A stretch of DNA of 64,000 nucleotides from positions 231,006 through 295,005 of the forward strand of contig NZ_SSYB01000004.1 of assembly GCF_004917075.1 (NCBI RefSeq), given 5' to 3'. The stretch comes from Geomonas edaphica (GTDB lineage: Bacteria; Desulfobacterota; Desulfuromonadia; Geobacterales; Geobacteraceae). Position numbers and translations under genes: made by a program. Of this stretch, positions 58,397 through 64,000 are shown piece by piece. Each line of letters starts with the position of its first letter. Within the stretch, counting starts at the first letter, position 1. Below the pieces are notes generated by a model. The model was not told where the DNA came from. It did not search any database and saw nothing but the letters and a program-made list of their open reading frames with translations.

Positions 58397-59035
58397 TTAT
58401 ATGTGCTGTTCGAGCCCTTCGATGATCTTGGAGATCCTGTCGTGCTTGGTCTTGAGGCTCGCCCGGTTGACGATGAGACGGCAGGTGATCTCGGCGATGG
58501 TCTCGATCTCAGCCAGGCCGTTTTGCTTCAGCGTCTCTCCGGTGGAAACGAGGTCGACGATGCGCTCGGAAAGCCCGACGAGCGGGGCCAGCTCGATGGA
58601 GCCGTAGAGCTTGATCAGCTCGACCTGCACACCCTTCGCCGCGAAATACTTCTCGGTGACGTTCGGGTACTTGGTGGCGATCCTGATGTTGTTCCAGGCG
58701 GCCGGATCGTCCTTGCTGGAGAGTTCCACCGGCTCGGCGACCATCAGGCGGCAGTAGCCGAACTTCAGGTCGAGCGGTTCGTACAGATCCTTTTCAGCCT
58801 CCATCAGGGTGTCCTTGCCGACGATGCCGAGATCGGCGCAGCCGTACTCGACGTAGGTGGGAACGTCGGTCGCGCGGACGATCATGTAACGCATCTTCTG
58901 CTCGTGGTTCACGAAGACGAGTTTGCGGGTGTCGGAGAGAAGCTCTTCGCAGTCGATGCCGATCTTCTTGAAGAGGGCAACGGAGTCCTGAAGGATGCGG
59001 CCTTTGGGGATGGCTATGGTGACGTAATCGGTCAT
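58397..59035 (-). CDS. hisG: ATP phosphoribosyltransferase, short form HisG
   Basis: HisG starts histidine synthesis by joining ATP and PRPP. The 212-residue protein has only the catalytic domain: ITIAIPKGRI-like opening (VTIAIPKGRILQDS), the DVPTYVEYGCADLGIVGKD block near 60 and the PRPP loop LVSTGETLKQNG near 175. It lacks the regulatory C-terminal domain, so it is the short type that needs HisZ; hisZ is not in the window. The ATG at 59035 has GGAG 9 nt upstream. It is first of the his genes, behind murA. Confidence 0.96.
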   Translation of the reverse strand: MTDYVTIAIPKGRILQDSVALFKKIGIDCEELLSDTRKLVFVNHEQKMRYMIVRATDVPTYVEYGCADLGIVGKDTLMEAEKDLYEPLDLKFGYCRLMVAEPVELSSKDDPAAWNNIRIATKYPNVTEKYFAAKGVQVELIKLYGSIELAPLVGLSERIVDLVSTGETLKQNGLAEIETIAEITCRLIVNRASLKTKHDRISKIIEGLEQHI

Positions 59036-59102
59036 TTTAAAAACTCCGGTGGAGCATGGCATTTAAAACTGTGGACCTGGTGAACCTTGAACCGGCGGCA
59101 CG

Positions 59103-59132
59103 GGGGCCTTGAGGCTTGGGGGCGGAGGCCCC
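59103..59132 (-). other. GGGGGCC/GGCCCCC hairpin between murA and hisG
   Basis: GGGGGCC and GGCCCCC pair around about 16 nt. It lies in the 105-nt gap and has no T tract on the minus strand. A weak terminator or mRNA-stabilising hairpin is possible. Confidence 0.35.
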
Positions 59133-59140
59133 CTTCCGAA

Positions 59141-60406
59141 CTAGGGACCTTCGGTGTCCGGGACGCGGACGATGTCGGCGCCGAGGGCGGCGAGCTTCTT
59201 CTCGATGTTCTCGTAACCGCGATCCAGATGGTAGATCCTCGAGATCTCGCTGGTGTTGTCGGCGGCAAGGGCGGCCAGGATCAACGAGGCGGATGCCCTC
59301 AGGTCGGTCGCCATGACGGGCGCGCCGGAAAGCTTCTTGACGCCTTTCACGGTGGCGCTGTTCCCCTCGCAGATGATATCGGCGCCGAAACGCAGCAGCT
59401 CGGAGACGTGCATGAAGCGGTTCTCGAAGATGTTCTCCGAGATCACGCTGGCGCCTTCGGCGATACACATGAGGGCCATGAACTGGGCCTGCATGTCGGT
59501 CGGGAAGCCCGGGTACGGACGGGTCTTGATGTTGACGTTCCTGATCTTCTTGGGCCCTTTGACGCGAACCACGTTGTCCTTGTTGGTGATCTCGACGCCG
59601 GCGTCCTGCAGCTTGAAGGTCAGGGCGTCCAGATGCTCCAGACGCATGTTCTTGATCTTGATGTCGCCGCCGGTGATGGCCGAGGCGATCATGAAGGTCC
59701 CGGCCTCGATGCGGTCCGGCATCACGGCATGCTCGGCCGCGGTCAACTGCTCGACACCCTTGATCCTGATCGTGTCGGTGCCGGCACCCTCGATGTTGGC
59801 GCCCATCTTGGTGAGAATTTCGGCGAGATCGACGATCTCCGGCTCGCGCGCGGCGTTCTCGAGGATGGTCTCACCCTGCGCGGTGGCGGCGGCCATCAAG
59901 AGCTGCTCGGTGCCGCCGACGGTGGAGATGTCGAAGTTGATGCGGGCACCTTTGAGCTTCTTGGCCTTCGCCTCGACGTAGCCGTGCTCAAGGGTGATCT
60001 CGGCACCAAGCGCGGCGAGCCCTTTCAGGTGCAGGTTGATCGGGCGGGCGCCGATGGCGCAGCCGCCGGGGAGCGACACGCGGGCCTGGCCGAAACGGGC
60101 GAGGAGCGGTCCGAGCACCAGGACGGAGGCGCGCATGGTGCGCACCAGGTCGTAGGTGGCCTCCCAGCTGTTCAGGTCGGTGGTGTCGATCTTCACGACG
60201 TTGCCGCGGCCGTCGACCTTGGCACCCAGTTTCTCGAGCACCTTGATGGTGGTGTTGATATCCCTCAGGAAGGGGACGTTGCTGATGGTGTGGCACCCGG
60301 GTGCCAGGATGGTCGAGATGAATATGGGGAGGGCGGCGTTCTTCGACCCGCTGACGGTCACTTCTCCGGAGAGTTTGTTGCCACCTTTGATTACCAGTTT
60401 TTCCAC
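59141..60406 (-). CDS. murA: UDP-N-acetylglucosamine 1-carboxyvinyltransferase
   Basis: MurA makes the first committed step of peptidoglycan synthesis, adding enolpyruvate from PEP to UDP-GlcNAc. The 421-residue protein has Lys22 in SGSKNAALP and the catalytic Cys116 in [19 protein letters not shown]; since Cys and not Asp is present, fosfomycin sensitivity is expected from family knowledge. It sits 28 nt after prmC and before hisG in a long minus-strand run. Confidence 0.97.
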   Translation of the reverse strand: MEKLVIKGGNKLSGEVTVSGSKNAALPIFISTILAPGCHTISNVPFLRDINTTIKVLEKLGAKVDGRGNVVKIDTTDLNSWEATYDLVRTMRASVLVLGPLLARFGQARVSLPGGCAIGARPINLHLKGLAALGAEITLEHGYVEAKAKKLKGARINFDISTVGGTEQLLMAAATAQGETILENAAREPEIVDLAEILTKMGANIEGAGTDTIRIKGVEQLTAAEHAVMPDRIEAGTFMIASAITGGDIKIKNMRLEHLDALTFKLQDAGVEITNKDNVVRVKGPKKIRNVNIKTRPYPGFPTDMQAQFMALMCIAEGASVISENIFENRFMHVSELLRFGADIICEGNSATVKGVKKLSGAPVMATDLRASASLILAALAADNTSEISRIYHLDRGYENIEKKLAALGADIVRVPDTEGP

Positions 60407-60433
60407 TGTTACCTCTGTCTGTTTCTTCGTTTA

Positions 60434-61303
60434 TTAGGCGGTGCGGCCTGTCAGCCTGCCGCCGACAACCCGCTCGATTCCGGCGGGATCGGTCTGCGTG
60501 AAAGTCTCCTCGGTGAAGCCTGCTGCCTTCAAAAGGCCAAGAACCTGGGGAGCCTGACCGGCACCCACCTCGAAGATGAGCCAGCCGCCGGCGTTCAAGT
60601 GCTCGGGAGCCGCATCGACGATGCTGCGGTAGAAGTCGAGGCCGTCGGCCCCTCCGTCGAGTGCTCCGGCCGGTTCGAAGCCGCGCACCTCGGGCTGCAA
60701 AGTCGCCATTTCATGGTTGGGGATGTAAGGCGGGTTGGATACTACCATGTCGAAGCGGCGTCCGGCAAACGGTTCAAACAGGGAACCGTGAAAAAATTGC
60801 ACTGCGGCGCCGTTGGCCTCGGCGTTGCCACGAGCGACGGTAAGGGCCTCGCCGGAGACGTCGACGCTGTTCACCTCGCATTGCGGCAGCGCTTTCGCGA
60901 GCGCGACGGCAACGCAGCCGCTCCCGGTGCCGATGTCGAGGATGCTTGCAGCGGCTCCTCCCCTCGCGATCGCCTCGGTCACCAGGACTTCGGTGTCGTG
61001 GCGCGGGATCAGTACTGCCGGGGTGACGCGGAACTCGAGGCCCATGAACTCCTGGGTCCCGAGGATGTACTGCAGGGGCTCGCGCTTGCCGCGCCGCGCC
61101 ACCATGCCGCGGTAGGCGGTGAGCTCGGCATCGGACAGGGGCTTGTCGAAGTTGAGGTAGAGGCCGACCCGGTCCAGGGAAAGTGCGTCGCAGAGCATCC
61201 ACTCCGCTTCAAGGCGCGGGTTCTCAACGCCTTTTTCGGCAAGGTACCCCTTGGTCCAGTTGAGAACCTTGAGGACATCCCATTTTTCGGGGTTGGTGGT
61301 CAT
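60434..61303 (-). CDS. prmC: release factor glutamine methyltransferase PrmC
   Basis: PrmC methylates the Gln of the GGQ loop of RF1 and RF2. The 289-residue protein has the SAM motif ILDIGTGSGCVAVALAK near 117 and the catalytic NPPY in VVSNPPYIPNHE near 190. Its target RF1 is the next gene upstream (prfA, 76 nt), a classic pairing. Confidence 0.95.
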   Translation of the reverse strand: MTTNPEKWDVLKVLNWTKGYLAEKGVENPRLEAEWMLCDALSLDRVGLYLNFDKPLSDAELTAYRGMVARRGKREPLQYILGTQEFMGLEFRVTPAVLIPRHDTEVLVTEAIARGGAAASILDIGTGSGCVAVALAKALPQCEVNSVDVSGEALTVARGNAEANGAAVQFFHGSLFEPFAGRRFDMVVSNPPYIPNHEMATLQPEVRGFEPAGALDGGADGLDFYRSIVDAAPEHLNAGGWLIFEVGAGQAPQVLGLLKAAGFTEETFTQTDPAGIERVVGGRLTGRTA

Positions 61304-61379
61304 GGCAACCTGCTTTGGACGTTGTGGACCTGGTGGGCCGGTGAGGCCGGCGGACTCAAGGGGGCCGCGAACGGCTTAG

Positions 61380-62459
61380 TTACATCCCTTCGCTCTGCGC
61401 TTGCAGGGCTTCCATCTGGTAATGGGCACGCAGGGCATTGGCGATCTCGGTGATGTCACCAGCCATGATGGAGTCGAGACGGTAAAGGGTGAGTCCGATG
61501 CGATGATCGGTCATGCGCCCCTGCGGGAAGTTGTAGGTCCTGATACGTTCGCTGCGGTCGCCGCTGCCTACCTGGCTCTTCCTGTCGGCGGCAAGCTTCG
61601 CGTTTTGCTCCATCACGATGTTGTCCAGTATCCTGGACTTCAATACCTTCATGGCCTTCGCGCGGTTCTTGATCTGGCTGCGCTCTTCCTGGCAGGCAAC
61701 CACGGTGCCGGTCGGGAGGTGGGTGATCCTGACCGCAGAGTCCGTCGTGTTGACGTGCTGCCCACCGGCTCCGGAGGAGCGGTACACGTCGATCTTCAGA
61801 TCGGTGGGGTTGATGTCGATATCGATGTCCTCGGCCTCGGGCATGACCGCGACGGTGCAGGCGCTCGTGTGGATGCGCCCCTGCGCCTCGGTCTCGGGAA
61901 CGCGCTGTACGCGGTGGGTGCCGGACTCGTATTTCAGTTTTGCGAAGACGCCATCCCCCTCGACGAGCGCGATGACCTCTTTGAAGCCCCCACGCTCGGA
62001 CTCGGAGGCGGAGATGATCTCGACTTTCCAGCGGTTGGTTTCGGCGAAGCGGCTGTACATGCGGAAGAGGTCGCCGGCAAAGAGGGCGGACTCGTCACCG
62101 CCGGTACCGGCACGGATCTCGAGAACGACACTCTTGTCGTCGTTGGGGTCTTTCGGAAGCAGCAGGACCTTGATCTCGCTTTCCAGTTGCTCGCGGCGCT
62201 CTTCGAGGCTCTCCAGTTCGGCCTGAGCCATCTCGCGCATCTCCTGGTCCGGCTCCTTAAGGAGTTCCTTGTTCCCCTCGATGTCGGCAAGCACCTTCTT
62301 GTACTCGCGGTAGGCGGTGATCAGCTCGGCGAGGCCGGAGTGCTCCTTGGAGAGCTTGCGGAACTCGGTCTGGTTCGCCAGCACCTCAGGGTCGGAAAGG
62401 AGCGACTCGAGCTCCTCGAAACGGACTTCAAGATCTGCGATTTTGTCAAAGATGGACAT
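61380..62459 (-). CDS. prfA: peptide chain release factor 1
   Basis: RF1 ends translation at UAA and UAG. The 359-residue protein has the coiled N-terminal domain, the GGQ loop in [20 protein letters not shown] near 235, and [16 protein letters not shown] near 298. The codon-recognition tripeptide region (about 185-195) precedes GGQ as in RF1. It lies 99 nt after the DUF1385 gene, across a GTTCAACGTT repeat. Confidence 0.97.
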   Translation of the reverse strand: MSIFDKIADLEVRFEELESLLSDPEVLANQTEFRKLSKEHSGLAELITAYREYKKVLADIEGNKELLKEPDQEMREMAQAELESLEERREQLESEIKVLLLPKDPNDDKSVVLEIRAGTGGDESALFAGDLFRMYSRFAETNRWKVEIISASESERGGFKEVIALVEGDGVFAKLKYESGTHRVQRVPETEAQGRIHTSACTVAVMPEAEDIDIDINPTDLKIDVYRSSGAGGQHVNTTDSAVRITHLPTGTVVACQEERSQIKNRAKAMKVLKSRILDNIVMEQNAKLAADRKSQVGSGDRSERIRTYNFPQGRMTDHRIGLTLYRLDSIMAGDITEIANALRAHYQMEALQAQSEGM

Positions 62460-62474
62460 CTAAAACACCTCAAT

Positions 62475-62551
62475 ACGTTCAACGTTCAACGTTCAACGTT
62501 AAAAGCAAACAGGGCAGGCCCAAAGTCTCTTAACGCGGAACGTTGAACGTG
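62475..62551. repeat. inverted-repeat element, GTTCAACGTT family
   Basis: Left arm: three tandem ACGTTCA units then ACGTTAA (62475-62502). Right arm: TTAACGCGGAACGTTGAACGT (62530-62550). The spacer is 27 nt. It occupies the gap between DUF1385 and prfA genes and so lies in the prfA leader. Confidence 0.7.
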
Positions 62552-62558
62552 TTTTTAG

Positions 62559-63464
62559 TTACACCACCAGCCGGTCGTCCTTGTGGCCGCCGTTCAGCTC
62601 GAGCGCCACCTGCATGGACTTGATGGCAACCTCGATCTGGCTGTCGTCCGGCTCGCGGGTGGTCAGGCGCTGCAGGGCAAGCCCCGGCGCGATGATCATC
62701 TTCACCAGCGGGTGGTTATCGTGCTTCGCGGTCCACCTGAGGACCTCGTAGGAAAGCCCGGCGATCATCGGCAGCAGGACGATCCTCGAACCGGCCTTGA
62801 AATAAAACGGCCAGAGCTTCGGGATCAGGGAGAACACTACGATGCTGACCAGCATGACGATGAGAAGAAAACTCGTGCCGCAACGCGGGTGGAGGCAGCT
62901 GTACTTGCGCACGTTCTCGACGATGAGTTCCTCGCCCGCCTCGAAGGTGAAGATCGATTTGTGCTCGGCGCCGTGGTACTGGAACACCCGCTGGATGTCC
63001 TTCATCCTCGAGATACCGACGATGTAGATGAGGAACACAGCAACGCGGATCACGCCGTCAACCAGGTTGAAGACGATGTTCGAGTCGCCGATGACCGGAA
63101 CGAGCAGCTTGGTGAGGTAGAGCGGGAGGATGAAGAAAAGCAGGATGCCGAAGCCGAAGGCCGCACCCATGGTGCCGGCGATGGCCCAGTTGTTGATCTC
63201 TTCCTTCTCCTCGCCCTCGGCAAGCGCCTCGTTCGCAGAGAAGTTGAGCGCCTTGATACCGGTAGCCAGCGACGAGAAGAGCGCCACCGCGCCGCGCACG
63301 ATGGGGAGCTTGGTGATGGGGTACCGCTCGGAGAGCGGGATCACCGTTTCGCTCTTAACGGATATGTCGCCGTCGGGGCGCCGTACCGCAATGGCCAGCG
63401 AGCGCGGAGCCCGCATCATGACACCTTCCAAAACCGCCTGACCGCCAATGTTGATCTTTGACAC
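62559..63464 (-). CDS. DUF1385 membrane protein
   Basis: This 301-residue protein is of the DUF1385 family, sometimes named metal-dependent enzyme or YqhQ; its activity is unknown. INIGGQAVLEGVMMRAP at 4-20 is the signature start. Membrane helices lie near 95-120, 125-160 and 200-240, and the conserved QYHGAEHKSIFTFEAGEEL near 161-179 and LHPRCGTSFLL near 192 carry His, Glu and Cys that could bind metal. It precedes prfA, a common neighbour. The ATG at 63464 is the only plausible start. Confidence 0.9.
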   Translation of the reverse strand: MSKINIGGQAVLEGVMMRAPRSLAIAVRRPDGDISVKSETVIPLSERYPITKLPIVRGAVALFSSLATGIKALNFSANEALAEGEEKEEINNWAIAGTMGAAFGFGILLFFILPLYLTKLLVPVIGDSNIVFNLVDGVIRVAVFLIYIVGISRMKDIQRVFQYHGAEHKSIFTFEAGEELIVENVRKYSCLHPRCGTSFLLIVMLVSIVVFSLIPKLWPFYFKAGSRIVLLPMIAGLSYEVLRWTAKHDNHPLVKMIIAPGLALQRLTTREPDDSQIEVAIKSMQVALELNGGHKDDRLVV

Positions 63465-63495
63465 GTGTTACCTCGTGTGTTGAAACGAAGGGAAA

Positions 63496-64000
63496 CTACA
63501 TTTCGCGGAAAAAATCTCTGACTTGCACCATCTTCCCACAGCACATGGCGCCTTCGGGGCAGGGGCCACCAAGGCAGCCGGGACCGGCCTTCTCGAAGAC
63601 GGTAGGCGCCACCGACTTCACCAGCCGGAGCATCTCGATCGCCATGGCGCGGATCTCCCACTGCGCCCTTTCGCAGCAGCGCACCGCGAAGAAGTGCAGA
63701 AGCTCCCTTGCGTTCATGGTGATGATGATCTTGGTCTCGGTCGCGTTCGGGAGCAGGTAACGCGCATCCTCAGCCGGGACACCCGCCTCTACCAGCGCGG
63801 CATAGGCAGCATGCACAGCCGCCACCTGCGCTTCGAAAAGCCTCAGGTGCTCGGGGTTGCCGGCGATGGAATCGGGGGTCACGACCGCGAAACGCTCCTT
63901 GTGGGAGACGTAGCGCTGGGACTGCTGGGAAAAGGAGGCTACCCGGTGCCGCACCAGCTGATGGCTGGTGACGCGCGAGATCCCGTCCACGCCGAAGGTG
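63496..64000 (-). CDS. thyX: FAD-dependent thymidylate synthase, partial
   Basis: ThyX methylates dUMP with FAD and methylene-folate. About 167 residues of the C-terminal part are inside the window; the gene continues past 64000. The signature RHRVASFSQQSQRY matches the ThyX R-H-R-x7-S-x-R-Y motif. The C terminus has CLGGPCPEGAMCCGK, rich in Cys, which is unusual. It is 31 nt upstream of the DUF1385 gene on the same strand. Its presence suggests that ThyA may be lacking, not shown here. Confidence 0.93.
   Translation of the reverse strand, partial: TFGVDGISRVTSHQLVRHRVASFSQQSQRYVSHKERFAVVTPDSIAGNPEHLRLFEAQVAAVHAAYAALVEAGVPAEDARYLLPNATETKIIITMNARELLHFFAVRCCERAQWEIRAMAIEMLRLVKSVAPTVFEKAGPGCLGGPCPEGAMCCGKMVQVRDFFREM

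Noticed and set aside
59087..61453. 788-codon open frame opposite murA and prmC
   Set aside because: It spans two complete real genes and the gap between them, and shows shadow composition.

Overview
The window looks like chromosome of a GC-rich (about 60% by eye) Desulfuromonadota bacterium of the Geobacter / Citrifermentans / Geomonas group. This is inferred from gene content and order (argF-argG...argH, gatCAB next to mtnA-glnE, FeoA-FeoA-FeoB with a porin, thyX-prfA-prmC-murA-his), from the many chemotaxis and c-di-GMP proteins, and from dispersed repeats of a kind I associate with such genomes. No marker proves the genus. The first 24 bases are a pure G run, so the window probably begins at a contig end. 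I saw no tRNA, rRNA, transposase, prophage or CRISPR array.

Layout. (1) 159-14326, plus strand: arginine synthesis argF, argG and argH, interrupted by a NUDIX gene and a nitrilase-fold gene; a lipoprotein with an LptM-like N terminus coupled to argH; gatCAB for tRNA amidation; mtnA; glnE. (2) 14490-22099: ybgC, then lspA and ileS on the minus strand, kup, a small unknown gene and an endonuclease/exonuclease/phosphatase gene. (3) 22100-38553, accessory: a 21-bp tandem repeat, two chemoreceptors, an alpha/beta hydrolase-OsmC fusion, a 58-aa motility-type protein behind a sigma-28-type promoter, an iron(II) uptake operon (porin, FeoA, FeoA, FeoB, 41-aa Cys-rich protein) next to a Fur-family regulator, a DprA-like orphan, two small heat-shock proteins, an AcuI-type reductase and a diguanylate cyclase. 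(4) 38554-48559: comM, trxB, an outer-membrane barrel, a CDF metal exporter, ilvA, recQ, a TIGR04282-type transferase, folE2 and queC. (5) 48625-53525, minus: the macromolecular synthesis operon rpsU-yqeY-cvpA-dnaG-rpoD. (6) 53656-64000, minus: thyX (cut by the window edge), a DUF1385 gene, prfA, prmC, murA and hisG-D-B-H-A-F-E.

How the parts work together. argFGH convert ornithine to arginine. GatCAB corrects misacylated Asn/Gln tRNAs while GlnE adjusts glutamine synthetase. The feo genes and the Fur-like regulator form an iron module. queC and folE2 share the preQ0 route to queuosine. hisG-D-B-H-A-F-E cover most of histidine synthesis, but hisC, hisI and hisZ are not in this run although HisG is the short form.

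The least expected features are non-coding. At least five unrelated sequence families form elements of one design, two inverted arms around a spacer of about 30-120 bp, and almost all sit exactly in intergenic gaps. There is also a 15-unit tandem array, a cluster of DnaA-box-like sites before folE2's end, and a textbook sigma-28 promoter upstream of a gene short enough to be missed.
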